Notes: generated by a model from the letters alone, not told the origin. A stretch of DNA of 64,000 nt from Acetohalobium arabaticum DSM 5501 (GCF_000144695.1 NC_014378.1:2387289-2451288), one strand, 5' to 3'; positions 25,997 to 35,435 are shown, counted from the first letter of the stretch. Translations and numbers: made by a program.

Positions 25997-26764
25997 TTAA
26001 CTTCTCTCACGGGCCAACAAAGCAGCCCCTAAAGCTCCCACTAGCTGTGGTTTATCAGCTACTTTAAGATTTTGGTTCAATTTTTTCTCTAAAGCCTTGA
26101 CTACTCCACTGTTTTTAGCTACTCCTCCACTCATGGCTATAGATTCCGATTTCCCAATACTTTTAACCTGCTTCATAATTTGATTAGCAACTGAGTTGCA
26201 AAGCCCACCGACAATATTTTCTATTTTTACTCCTGAATGAAGATGGGAAATCACTTCTGATTCAGCAAATACACTACAAACATTGCTTAAAGAAATCGGC
26301 TCGTCTGATTTTTTAGCTAATTCACCTAGCCGATTAATATCTATATCTAAAGTTAAGGCCATCATCTCTAAAAATTTACCTGTTCCAGCAGCACATTTAT
26401 TATTCATCGAAAAGTTTATCACTTTTCCAGCCTGATCCAATTCAATTACTTTACTATCTTGACCTCCAATATCTATCAAAACTTCTACCTCCGGGAACAA
26501 AAAATTAATCCCTCGGGCATGACAAGTTATTTCAGTAATCTCTTGATCAGCAAATTCTATATTATTTCTTCCATAACCAGTACTAACAACTTCTTCTACT
26601 TCAGATTCAATCTCAACCTGTAATTCTTCAAAAATTTTTTTGGCCCGTTCTTTATTATCCGGTCCTGTTTTTATCACTCGGTAAGTAACTAATTCTCCTG
26701 AATGATCAATAATAATCCCCTTACAGGTTCGAGAACCGATATCAAATCCACCAAAATACTTCAT
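25997..26764 (-). CDS. ATP-dependent activator of the double-cubane reductase, copy 2
   Basis: 255-residue ASKHA ATPase of the HgdC/BadF family: GGFDIGSRTCKG, LIDIGGQDSK, NNKCAAGTGKFLEM and SNVCSVFAESEV carry ATP and [4Fe-4S] ligands. ATG 26764 follows GGAGG. Here the activator precedes the reductase, the reverse of the order in copy 1, so the pairs are not a simple tandem duplication. It is driven by the strong promoter at 26873-26901. Confidence 0.87.
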   Translation of the reverse strand: MKYFGGFDIGSRTCKGIIIDHSGELVTYRVIKTGPDNKERAKKIFEELQVEIESEVEEVVSTGYGRNNIEFADQEITEITCHARGINFLFPEVEVLIDIGGQDSKVIELDQAGKVINFSMNNKCAAGTGKFLEMMALTLDIDINRLGELAKKSDEPISLSNVCSVFAESEVISHLHSGVKIENIVGGLCNSVANQIMKQVKSIGKSESIAMSGGVAKNSGVVKALEKKLNQNLKVADKPQLVGALGAALLARERS

Positions 26765-26841
26765 CAAAAATTAGCCTCCATTTCAAAACTATGATTCATA
26801 TAACCAATTAAACAAAGATCAGTAGGATATTTTCATCTTAG

Positions 26842-26901
26842 TAATCATGATTAATAATTGAACTTTATATTTATTATAATTAATATTTATGTTTTTGTCA
26901 A
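26842..26901 (-). promoter_or_regulatory. consensus promoter with downstream TAATCATGATTA operator
   Basis: On the minus strand TTGACA (26896-26901), 17 bases, TATAAT (26873-26878): an exact sigma-A consensus. A perfect 12-base palindrome TAATCATGATTA (26842-26853) lies about 20 bases after the -10, where a repressor would block transcription. The same core is in the palindrome at 4406-4435, and related half-sites control both grdA genes. Confidence 0.8.
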
Positions 26902-26917
26902 AATTTTTTTAGTAATA

Positions 26918-26946
26918 AAAAAGACTCCCGAATAACGAGAGCCTTT
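26918..26946 (-). terminator. fdhD terminator
   Basis: Stem GGCTCtCG / CGgGAGTC with a small loop, then six U on the transcript. Ends the formate dehydrogenase operon. Confidence 0.75.
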
Positions 26947-26949
26947 AGT

Positions 26950-27735
26950 CTATTTCTTAATCCGCCAATCATGCGTATAGATATTTATTCTCCTTCTTCG
27001 TGCAAAACAGATCAAAGTTAGATTCAGCTCTTCAGCCATCTTAACTGTAAGAGAAGTGGGAGCAGCCCTCGAAATAAGAATCGGCACCCCCAGTTTAGCT
27101 GTCTTTAATAGAATCTCCGAAGAAACCCGGCCGCTAGTAACCAACAGCTTATCGTCCAATTCAATTCCTTTCATGATCGTTTCCCCAACTATCTTATCTA
27201 CAGCATTATGGCGGCCAATATCTTCATTAAATAACAGCACCTCTTCTGAATTACAAAGAGCTGAACTGTGAGAACCGCCGGTCTCCTGAAATAAACCAGC
27301 CTTCTGCTGTAATCCTTTAACCAGCTCCAAAGCTTCATCTACTCCAATCGTTAATTCAGCTTCAATTTTACTACACTGCATAGAATCAATTACATTATAA
27401 AAGACAGTTCCCTTACCACAACCAGAAGTAATTGTTCTTGTATCATATAACTTCTCTACTAAAGAAGAAGTCTCTCGTTTGGTTTCTACTTCAACGATTC
27501 CTTCTTCTTCATTAATCTTAATATCTTCTATATCATCTCGGTCAGTAACTAGTCCTTCTGATTTTAAGAAACCTATAGCCAAATAATCCATCTTCTCAGG
27601 CGTACAGAGCATAGTAACTACTTCATCGCCATTGAGGATAATAGTTAAAGGCAATTCCACAACCACTGAATCAGTTACTTCTTCACTTCCTTCTTTACTT
27701 GCCCTTATGATAGAAACTTCTTCTAATCTGGCCAC
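26950..27735 (-). CDS. fdhD: formate dehydrogenase accessory sulfurtransferase FdhD
   Basis: 261-residue FdhD, which delivers sulfur to the molybdenum/tungsten bis-MGD cofactor of formate dehydrogenase. Family blocks: LAIGFLKSEG, SGCGKGTVF, GGSHSSALC, NEDIGRHNAVDKIVG and VSSEILLKTAKLGVPI. The loop has one Cys (SGCGKG) where several homologues have two. GTG 27735 follows GGAGG by seven bases; the ATG at 27753 has a weaker site. It follows fdhA in the operon. Confidence 0.95.
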   Translation of the reverse strand: MARLEEVSIIRASKEGSEEVTDSVVVELPLTIILNGDEVVTMLCTPEKMDYLAIGFLKSEGLVTDRDDIEDIKINEEEGIVEVETKRETSSLVEKLYDTRTITSGCGKGTVFYNVIDSMQCSKIEAELTIGVDEALELVKGLQQKAGLFQETGGSHSSALCNSEEVLLFNEDIGRHNAVDKIVGETIMKGIELDDKLLVTSGRVSSEILLKTAKLGVPILISRAAPTSLTVKMAEELNLTLICFARRRRINIYTHDWRIKK

Positions 27736-27765
27736 TTTTCTACCTCCAGCCATTCATCCCGCTCT

Positions 27766-30471
27766 TTATTGATTACTTACCTTTTCTATTCGAACTGCTG
27801 TTACTTTATATTCTGGAATCTTACCTTCCGGATCTAATTCATCATTAGTTAACCTATTAGCAGGACTCTCAGCATAATGGAAAGGCATGAATATCTTTCC
27901 TGGTTTAACTACATCTCCTACTTTAGCATAGGTTTCTACTTCTCCTCTACGAGAAGCAACTTTTACTCTATCTCCAGTTTCTATTCCTAAATCTTTAGCA
28001 TCTTCCTTATTAATCTCTACATAGGCATCCGGTTCATACTCATCAATAGATTCAGAATTTCTAGTCATAGTTCCAGTATGATAATGATACAACATCCTTC
28101 CAGTCATCATTATATAATTATATTCTTCATTTACTTCTTCTATTGGCTTCATATGATCTACTGGATGGAATATACCTTTTCCGTGAGCAAATTCACCCTC
28201 ATGTAAGAACTTAGTTCCCGGATGATCTTTGTCAGGACACGGCCACTGTAATCCTTTATCCTCTACTCGATCATAATCAATGCCGCCATAAATAGGAGTC
28301 AGATCAGCTATTTCTTTCATTACCTCAGCAGGTGATTCATAATTCATTTCATACCCCATTCTATTAGCCAAGTCACAGACAATCTCCCAATCTGCTTTAG
28401 CTTCACCTGGTGGTGATACTGCTTTACGTACTCGCTGAATTCTACGCTCTGAATTAGTAAATGTTCCTTCTTTTTCAGCAAAACAAGCCGCCGGTAAAAC
28501 AACATCAGCATATTCAGCCGTTTCAGTTAAGAAAATATCCTGAACAACTAAGAATTCAAGCTCCTCTAAAGCTTCTTCAATATGATTTTGATTTGGATCA
28601 GAAATTACCGGATTTTCACCAACAACATATAAACTTTTTATTTCTTCTTCATCAATGGCATTAAACATTTCTACTACAGTAAGACCAACCTCATCAGATA
28701 ATTCTGCTCCCCAGGCCGTCTCAAATTTCTCCTGAATATCAGAATCATCAACATTTTGGTAGCCGGGATAGACATTAGGCAGTCCACCTAAATCACAAGC
28801 ACCCTGAACATTATTCTGGCCTCTCAGAGGATTAACTCCAGTACCTTCTCGTCCTAGATTACCAGTTAACATAGCTAAACAAGCAATTGAAGTAACATTC
28901 TTGGTACCAGATTTATGCTGAGTAATTCCCATGGCATAATATATAGCTCCTCTATCAGCGGAAGCATATAATCTTGCCATTTCAATTATATCCTCAGCCG
29001 GAATACCAGTAATTTCTGCTACCTTTTCAGGAGGATAATCTTTCACAATTTCTTTTAATGCTTCAAAGCCTTCAGTTCTCTCTTCAATAAACTCCTTATC
29101 ATGTAAATCTTCTTTAATAATGACATGCATCAATCCATTTATTAGAGCTATATCACTTCCAGGCTCCTGATTGACTGCAATATCAGCTACAGAAGATAGC
29201 CCAATTTCACGTGGATCAGCTACAATTAATTTAGTCCCATTGTTAACTGCTTTTTTAATCTTACTGCCTATTACTGGATGGGCTTCTGTAGTATTAGAAC
29301 CAGTTACAAAGATTACATCAGAAGTTTCAACTTCATTAATAGAATTTGTCATTGCTCCACTTCCAAAACTTTTGGCTAGACCAGCCACAGTAGGAGAGTG
29401 TCACAAATGAGCACAGTGGTCTACATTATTCGTACCTATTACAGCTCTCATAAACTTCTGAATCAAATAGTTATCTTCATTAGTACACCTAGCTGAAGTT
29501 AAATTACCAACAGCCTGACTACCGTATTCTTCTTTGACTTCACTTAAATTTTCAGCTACATAGTCTAAGGCTTCATCCCAACTAGCTTCTTCAAACTCCC
29601 CATCACGCTTAATTAATGGCTTAGTTAAGCGATCAGAATTATTAATAAACTGATATCCAAAGCGTCCTTTAATGCATGTTTCTCCAGCCGGATTGGGTAT
29701 GCCATCTTTATAAACCGAACTAACTTTAACTACCTCATTATCTTTAATATTTAACTCTAACTGACAGCCTACACCACAATAAGGACAAGTCGTCTCTACC
29801 TTGTTATCTATATCAAATTCTCTTACTTGCCCCTTAGAAGGCTTATAAGTTAGGGCTCCTGTTGGGCATACTTCTACACACTGACCACAGAAGACACAAT
29901 CAGAATCTTCACCACTCAAATCCTGTTCATAAGCAGTAGAAACTTGAGCTTCATGACCCCGTTGACTAAATTCAAGAGCATCAGAACATTGAATTTCCTG
30001 ATCTACCTTAACACATCTACCGCATAAAATACACTTATTGGGATCATATTCAATAAAAGGATTTTTATCTTTTATTTCTAATCCTTCTTTTTCATTAGTT
30101 CCAAAAATAGGCTCTGAAACATTATATTCATAACAATAATCTTGCAATTTACAATTTCCTGATTTTTCACAAGTTAAACAATCTAATGGATGATCTGCAA
30201 TTAATAAACTTAAAATATTTCTTCTGATTTCCCTTACCTTTTCACTATGAGTATATACTTCCATACCTTCTTCTACATTTAAAGTACAAGAAGTAGGTAA
30301 GTTACTGAATCCTTCAACTTCAACTATACATAATCTACAAGCACCATGTGGCTCTAAAACTTCATTATAACAAAGAGTAGGTATCTCTATACCAAGCTCC
30401 TTACAGGCTTCAAGAACAGTATAATCTTCAGGTACCTCTACTTCCTTACTATTAATGGAAAGTTGAACCAT
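27766..30471 (-). CDS. fdhA: selenocysteine formate dehydrogenase alpha subunit
   Basis: 901 residues when TGA at 29401-29403 is read as selenocysteine 357 (NVDHCAHLUHSPTVAGL), the active-site ligand of Mo/W; the frame is open on both sides. Order: [2Fe-2S] ferredoxin domain (cysteines in LCYNEVLEPHGACRLC), His-Cys3 cluster (DHPLDCLTCEKSGNC), two [4Fe-4S] motifs (CILCGRCVKV, CVFCGQCVEVCP), the N-terminal cofactor-domain cluster (CPYCGVGCQL), then the bis-MGD domains ending KVTAVRIEKV. Interconverts formate and CO2. Transcribed with NuoE/F/G-like partners, hence NAD-linked. A naive call splits it at the UGA. Confidence 0.96.
29373..29403 (-). promoter_or_regulatory. SECIS of fdhA
   Basis: Thirteen bases after the UGA the message forms UGGCU-GGUCU-AGCCA (29373-29387). 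The GGUCU loop equals that of the E. coli fdhF SECIS and the spacing is as expected, supporting selenocysteine at UGA 29401-29403. Confidence 0.8.
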
Positions 30472-30501
30472 TATAATTTAAACCTCCCTCCACTTTTGCT
30501 T

Positions 30502-31431
30502 CTAATTTGCCGAATTCTCCAATTTATCCATAACTTCTTCAAGCTCTAATGCTTCCTTCCATTCAACTGCAACAAACTTTCCATCCTTCTTCAAATATGG
30601 TTCTTCTACTTCCTCTACATTCTCAAATTCTGTCCAGAGTCTTCCTTTTAAGCATAGCGGTCTTCCTTCACCCGGGGCCTTAGCTTCTACCCCTATGTTT
30701 TTACCGTCTTTTTTGAGTAGATTGAATTCACAGCCATGTTCACATACATTACATGTAATTGCCTCTTTTTCTACTTCCCAACTTCTTGGCTTTTCCATAT
30801 TTCTTTTATCTATCAAGGCACCAGTTGGACAGACTGAAACACATCGATTACAGGAAACACAACCTGATTCCTCCAGCGTCATATCTGCATCAGCTGCAAT
30901 CTTAGTTTCAAAGCCTCGATCAGCAAAAGTCAATACCTGACGTTCTGAAACTTGCTCACAGACTCTAACACATTTACCACATAATATGCATTTTGCTTCA
31001 TCTCTTAAAATGTAGGGACTTGAAGTATCTACTATTCTTTCTCTTGTCTCTCCATCATGCTCTCTAAATTTAACATCATATCTATAAGCATAATCCTGCA
31101 GCAGACATTCGCCAGCTTGTTCACAGACTAAACAATCATTAACATGATTATCTAACAGCAATTGCAGTATCTCTTTTCTTGTACTTACAACTTTTTCACT
31201 TTCAGTCTGAACCACCATTCCTTCTGCTACTGTTGTTGCACAAGAAGCCTTAAGGTCATCACTACCCTCTATTTCAACTACACATAGCCTACAGGAACCA
31301 ACTACTTCTAAACTAGAATCATAACATAAAGCTGGAATATCTATATCCATGCTCTCTGCAGCCTCAAGAATACTATAATCTGCCGGCACTGTAACCTGCT
31401 GCTCATTTATCGTTAAAGTAACACTCTCCAC
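30502..31431 (-). CDS. NuoG-like iron-sulfur electron-transfer subunit
   Basis: 309 residues matching the front end of FdhA/NuoG/HydA-type proteins. It has a [2Fe-2S] domain (LCYDSSLEVVGSCRLC), a His-Cys3 site (NHVNDCLVCEQAGEC), two [4Fe-4S] motifs (CILCGKCVRVC, CVSCNRCVSVCPTGAL) and one cluster of the molybdopterin N-domain (CNVCEHGCE). It stops where the cofactor domain would begin (WKEALELEE). It therefore carries electrons without a catalytic site. Starts at GTG 31431 after GGAGGTG. Sits between the NuoF-like subunit and FdhA. Confidence 0.85.
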   Translation of the reverse strand: MESVTLTINEQQVTVPADYSILEAAESMDIDIPALCYDSSLEVVGSCRLCVVEIEGSDDLKASCATTVAEGMVVQTESEKVVSTRKEILQLLLDNHVNDCLVCEQAGECLLQDYAYRYDVKFREHDGETRERIVDTSSPYILRDEAKCILCGKCVRVCEQVSERQVLTFADRGFETKIAADADMTLEESGCVSCNRCVSVCPTGALIDKRNMEKPRSWEVEKEAITCNVCEHGCEFNLLKKDGKNIGVEAKAPGEGRPLCLKGRLWTEFENVEEVEEPYLKKDGKFVAVEWKEALELEEVMDKLENSAN

Positions 31432-31447
31432 TCAATTCACCTCCAAA

Positions 31448-33244
31448 TCATTCCTTAACTATAGCATCAAATGGACAGACATCCACACAGGCTCCACACT
31501 TAATACATTCATCTACATCTATGGTATGCTGCTCTTTAGCCTCTCCACTAATAGCATCGGCTGGACACTCATCTACACACTTAGTACATCCTTCACAGTC
31601 ATCGGTAATCTTATAATCCAATAAGGCTTCACATGCACCGGCAGGACATGTCTGTTCCTCAACATGGGCTTCATACTCATCTCTAAAGTATCTTAAAGTT
31701 GATAGAACCGGATTAGGTGCTGTCTGACCTAAACCACATAAGGAAGCAGTCTTAATTGTTTCAGCTAAACTCTCTAATTTATCGATATCAGCCAATGTGC
31801 CTTCACCATCAGTAATCTTTTCTAATATCTCTAGCATTCTTTTGGTACCTTCTCGACAAGGAGTACACTTCCCACAGGATTCTGATACTGTAAAGTTAAG
31901 AAAGAATCGAGCTACATCTACCATACAGGTATCTTCATCCATTACAACCAATCCACCAGAGCCCATCATTGCTCCAGCATCAAGTAAAGAATCATAGTCA
32001 ATTGGTAAATCCAGCTTCTCTTCAGGAAGACAGCCGCCAGAAGGACCTCCAATCTGAACTGCTTTAAAATCTTTACCTTCATCAATACCGCCGCCGATAT
32101 CATCAATAATTTCTCTCATTGTAATTCCCATAGGAACTTCAGCCAAACCAGTATTATTGATCTTTCCTGTCAAGGCAAAGACTTTAGTTCCTTTACTATC
32201 TTCAGTACCTATTTCACTAAAAGCTTCAGCACCATTATTGATAATCTCCGGAACATTCCCATAAGTTTCTACATTATTAATATTTGTCGGTTTGCCCCAC
32301 AGTCCTTTTTGAGCTGGAAAAGGCGGTCGAGGTCTAGGCATTCCCCGTTCTCCCTCAATTGAAGCCATTAAAGCCGTCTCTTCACCACAAACAAAAGCAC
32401 CGGCTCCTGCTTTAATCTGTAGATCAAAGCTAAAGTCTGTTCCGAAAAGATTCTCTCCTAATAAGCCATGCTCGTTAGCCTGATCAATTGCTTTCTCCAG
32501 ACGTTCAATAGCCAATGGATATTCTGCACGAACATAAATATATCCTTCATCTGCTCCAATAGCATATCCAGCAATAATCATGCCTTCAAGCAGTTTATGC
32601 GGATCCCCTTCTAATAAACTACGATCCATAAAAGCACCTGGATCACCTTCATCAGCATTACAGATAATATACTTCTTATCCCCCTCAGCATCATAAGCAA
32701 ACTGCCACTTAACGCCTGTCGGAAAACCGCCTCCACCGCGTCCACGAAGGCCGGATTTTTTAATTTCATCGATTACTTCCTGTGGCTCCATTGTTGTTAA
32801 GACTTCTCCTACTGCCTGATAACCATCCTGAGCAATATATTCTTCAATACTTTCAGGATTGATCTTACCACAGTTGGATAATACTACCCGCTGCTGTTTC
32901 TCATAGAAATCTATATCCTGATAGGACGGAATATTCTCTTTTGTCATCGGCTCCTTATAAAGCAGCCTCTCTAATATTCTCCCCTTTAGAATATGCTCTT
33001 CTACCAGCTCTTCTAAATCCTCGGGCTGGACCTCACAGTAGAATACTCCTTCAGGATATACAATTAAGATCGGCCCCTTTTCACAGAAACCGTGGCATCC
33101 TGTTTCGACAATCTTAATTTCATTTGTCAAACCCTGTTTATCCAGTTCTTCCTTTAAAGCCTCCTGTACTTCTTCACAGCCTGATGAAACACAGCCTGTA
33201 CCTCCACATACTAAGATATGTGATCTATAAATAGACTCTGACAT
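31448..33244 (-). CDS. NuoF/HydB-like NADH-binding flavoprotein subunit
   Basis: 598 residues. An N-terminal thioredoxin-like [2Fe-2S] domain (cysteines in CGGTGCVSSGCEE and GCHGFCEKG) precedes the FMN/NAD(H) domain (GLRGRGGGGFPTGVKW, CNADEGDPGAFMDR, GAGAFVCGEETAL). Then come the NuoF [4Fe-4S] motif (ESCGKCTPCREG) and a C-terminal two-cluster ferredoxin (CEGCTKCVDECP, CIKCGACVDVCPFD). This arrangement is shared with HydB of electron-bifurcating hydrogenases. It connects formate oxidation to NAD(H). Confidence 0.92.
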   Translation of the reverse strand: MSESIYRSHILVCGGTGCVSSGCEEVQEALKEELDKQGLTNEIKIVETGCHGFCEKGPILIVYPEGVFYCEVQPEDLEELVEEHILKGRILERLLYKEPMTKENIPSYQDIDFYEKQQRVVLSNCGKINPESIEEYIAQDGYQAVGEVLTTMEPQEVIDEIKKSGLRGRGGGGFPTGVKWQFAYDAEGDKKYIICNADEGDPGAFMDRSLLEGDPHKLLEGMIIAGYAIGADEGYIYVRAEYPLAIERLEKAIDQANEHGLLGENLFGTDFSFDLQIKAGAGAFVCGEETALMASIEGERGMPRPRPPFPAQKGLWGKPTNINNVETYGNVPEIINNGAEAFSEIGTEDSKGTKVFALTGKINNTGLAEVPMGITMREIIDDIGGGIDEGKDFKAVQIGGPSGGCLPEEKLDLPIDYDSLLDAGAMMGSGGLVVMDEDTCMVDVARFFLNFTVSESCGKCTPCREGTKRMLEILEKITDGEGTLADIDKLESLAETIKTASLCGLGQTAPNPVLSTLRYFRDEYEAHVEEQTCPAGACEALLDYKITDDCEGCTKCVDECPADAISGEAKEQHTIDVDECIKCGACVDVCPFDAIVKE

Positions 33245-33273
33245 TATCTATTACCTCCTTTAAAGCCTGATAA

Positions 33274-33639
33274 TTAATCTTCTAATTTAGCTACTACCAG
33301 CTCCTCTACGATATTACCATTAACCACATGTTCACTGATAATCCGCCGAGCAGCTTCCTTAGTTACTTCACCATAGGTAATTCTATTCTTTCCCGATAGC
33401 TGAACATCGACCAACGGTTCCTTTTCACACATACCTATACAGCCGGTCTGGGTTACCACTACATCCAGCTTTCGCTTATCTATCTCTTCTAACAGCACCT
33501 GCATAATCTCTCTTGCTCCAGCAGCAATACCACAGGTCCCCATTCCGACAATTACTTTAGGCTTGCCGTCTGCCTTTCTTGTCTTGAGATCTTGTTGGAC
33601 CTTTTCTTTTAATTCATTTAATTCATCCAAGGATTTCAT
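33274..33639 (-). CDS. thioredoxin-like [2Fe-2S] ferredoxin subunit
   Basis: 121 residues; VGMGTCGIAAGAREI and TQTGCIGMCEKEPLVDV place the four cluster cysteines of the thioredoxin-like [2Fe-2S] fold. It is equivalent to a free-standing copy of the N-terminal domain of the next gene and is common in HydABC/Hnd-type operons. GGAGGTG precedes the ATG. Probable electron relay within the formate dehydrogenase complex. Confidence 0.88.
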   Translation of the reverse strand: MKSLDELNELKEKVQQDLKTRKADGKPKVIVGMGTCGIAAGAREIMQVLLEEIDKRKLDVVVTQTGCIGMCEKEPLVDVQLSGKNRITYGEVTKEAARRIISEHVVNGNIVEELVVAKLED

Positions 33640-33690
33640 GGGTTAGTCACCTCCAAAGTTAGGTTAATAAATTTCGGTTATCATTTGTAC

Positions 33691-34182
33691 TTATTCATAC
33701 TCGGCTAATATTTCTGGTACTTGGTCAGGAGTTAATCGACCGTGGGTATCGTCGTTGATCATAATTACTGGAGCTAAACCACAGGCACCGATGCAGGCAA
33801 CTGATTCTAAAGTAAACTTAAGATCTTCGGTGGTTTCTCCATCATCAATTCCTAATTCCTCCTGAATCTTCTCCAGAATCTTTTCACCACCGCGCACATG
33901 ACAAGCAGTTCCCATACAGACTCTAATTACATTTTCACCGCGAGGATTTAAATGAAATTGAGAATAGAAAGTTGTTACTCCATAGATTTTACTGAGGGAA
34001 ACTCCTAAATTCTCAGACAATTCTTTTAAAACCTGCTGTGGCAGATAGCCATATTCTTCCTGTATAGCCTGTAGAATAGGAATCAAATTCTTCTTTTTCA
34101 TTTTATAACCTGCTAAAATATCTCTTAATGGTGCTAGATACTCTTCTCTACTCTTTTCTGAATTTTTACATTGACATGCCAT
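33691..34182 (-). CDS. NuoE/HydC-like [2Fe-2S] subunit
   Basis: 163 residues: helical N-domain (LIPILQAIQEEYGYLPQQVL, GVTTFYSQFHLNPRG) then a thioredoxin-like [2Fe-2S] domain with cysteines in VCMGTACHVRG and ACIGACGLAPV. ATG 34182 is nine bases after GGAGG; the frame to 34200 lacks this. First gene of the five-gene NADH/formate dehydrogenase operon plus fdhD. Confidence 0.93.
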   Translation of the reverse strand: MACQCKNSEKSREEYLAPLRDILAGYKMKKKNLIPILQAIQEEYGYLPQQVLKELSENLGVSLSKIYGVTTFYSQFHLNPRGENVIRVCMGTACHVRGGEKILEKIQEELGIDDGETTEDLKFTLESVACIGACGLAPVIMINDDTHGRLTPDQVPEILAEYE

Positions 34183-34437
34183 TACAGAGTACCTCCTCAA
34201 CTATTTATAATCTTTGCTTCTATGCAGCTTCTCTGTACTTATTCAATAATTAAATATATAACTTATTAGACTATAGCTTACTACTCACCCCCCCTTGATA
34301 TTATCCAACTATAACAAATATATCCTCAAATTATTCATCTATATATTACATATTAAAAAATCCTCTTAATATTTATAATTTTTTAAATCATTATATAAAT
34401 AATCTCACTAAACTAATATTATAAACTTAACCTAGTC
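34183..34437. other. AT-rich leader upstream of the formate dehydrogenase operon
   Basis: Presumed promoter region of the operon. No strong consensus promoter or clear Rex operator could be picked out by eye. Confidence 0.4.
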
Positions 34438-34519
34438 AGCTTCTCCATCCAAATCATAGATTTAGATGAAGCTTGCTAAGTTCAGATATGCTCATCATAT
34501 CCTAAAGAATATTAGCAAG
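34438..34519 (-). mobile_element. probable IS200/IS605-type right-end hairpins
   Basis: Hairpin 34438-34473 (AGCTTC..ATC..AAATC / GATTT..GAT..GAAGCT) lies next to an inverted repeat CTTGCTAA (34472-34479) and TTAGCAAG (34512-34519). These lie downstream of the tnpB remnant, where such elements end and where the TnpB guide RNA scaffold is encoded. Confidence 0.45.
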
Positions 34520-34647
34520 TTTTGCACCTTCTTAAACCTACAAATTGGTGATTCAGATTAAAGAAAGTAACGGGTTCGCCTGACAAGATTACGCCCATCC
34601 TTACTGTAAAAAAAATAAGAGCTACGAGTTACCTCGTATGCTATCTT

Positions 34648-34770
34648 TTAAATAGCTCGTTGAGCAATATTTACTGAAGCATTATAATCAGCATTTAACT
34701 TGTGTCCATTAGGACATACAAACTCACCTTGGCTTTTTCTATTACCTTTTTTACCACAAATCGTATTTAT
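34648..34770 (-). pseudogene. tnpB (IS200/IS605 OrfB) C-terminal remnant
   Basis: Minus-strand frame reading ICGKKGNRKSQGEFVCP, then HKLNADYNASVNIAQRAI and TAA (34648-34650). This is the C-terminal zinc-ribbon and RuvC-III part of TnpB (F-x-C...ADxNAxxNI). The second cysteine of each ribbon pair is altered (CGKKG, CPNGH) and upstream sequence runs into rex, so nothing of the main nuclease remains. Confidence 0.8.
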
Positions 34771-34808
34771 ATAAAGTTTATAAAATTTCTCTTTATTCTG
34801 TTGTTTTT

Positions 34809-35435
34809 TTAATCCTGAGATAAATGATAAGCTAAACTAATTAATCCAATCGATAGATCTTCATCCTTTAATTCAATCTCCTGAGGAACCTTTAAATGAG
34901 TAGGAGCAAAATTCCATAAAGCTTCAACACCTGCGTCAATTAAATCATCAGCAATACTTTGAGCATGCTCAGCCGGCACAACAATAATTCCCACTTTTAT
35001 TCCATTCTCTTTGACCACTTCTTGTAACTTACTTACATCATGGATTTTTAAGCCAGCAAACTTCTTACCAATCTTATTGGGATCAGCATCAAATACATAA
35101 TCAATCTTCAAACCTAATTTCCTAAATCCCCCATAATTTACTAACGCATGACCTAAGTTACCAGCACCAACTAAAGCCACTTCCCAAACCTGATCGAGTC
35201 CCAATATTTTTCTTAAATGCTTTAACAATACAGGCACTTCATAACCTACACCTCTCCGACCAAATTCTCCATAATAGGATAAATCTTTTCTTACCTGAGT
35301 AGAGGGAATACCGATCTTATCTCCTAATTCCTGAGAAGATATAATATCAACATTCATCTTATTTAATCTCTGCAGACAACGATAATAAATCGGCAACCTT
35401 TCTATTGTTGTAGTAGGGGTTATTGTCTTTTTCAC
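34809..35435 (-). CDS. rex: redox-sensing transcriptional repressor Rex
   Basis: 208 residues: N-terminal winged helix (SQELGDKIGIPSTQVRKDLSYYGEFGRRGVGY) and a Rossmann domain (VALVGAGNLGHALVNYGGF) that senses NADH/NAD+. GTG 35435 follows AAGGAGG by seven bases; the frame continues to 35486 without another site. Rex represses fermentation and hydrogenase genes when NADH is low, and may act on the formate dehydrogenase operon next door, although I saw no clear operator. The 3' end abuts the tnpB remnant. Confidence 0.95.
   Translation of the reverse strand: MKKTITPTTTIERLPIYYRCLQRLNKMNVDIISSQELGDKIGIPSTQVRKDLSYYGEFGRRGVGYEVPVLLKHLRKILGLDQVWEVALVGAGNLGHALVNYGGFRKLGLKIDYVFDADPNKIGKKFAGLKIHDVSKLQEVVKENGIKVGIIVVPAEHAQSIADDLIDAGVEALWNFAPTHLKVPQEIELKDEDLSIGLISLAYHLSQD

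Noticed and set aside
27766-29388. Separate molybdopterin oxidoreductase gene
   Set aside because: It is the C-terminal two thirds of FdhA; TGA 29401-29403 is selenocysteine with a SECIS hairpin and the frame is continuous from 30471.
34183-34437. Rex operator for the formate dehydrogenase operon
   Set aside because: No TTGTnA...TnACAA-type palindrome could be found by eye; regulation by Rex remains possible but unsupported.
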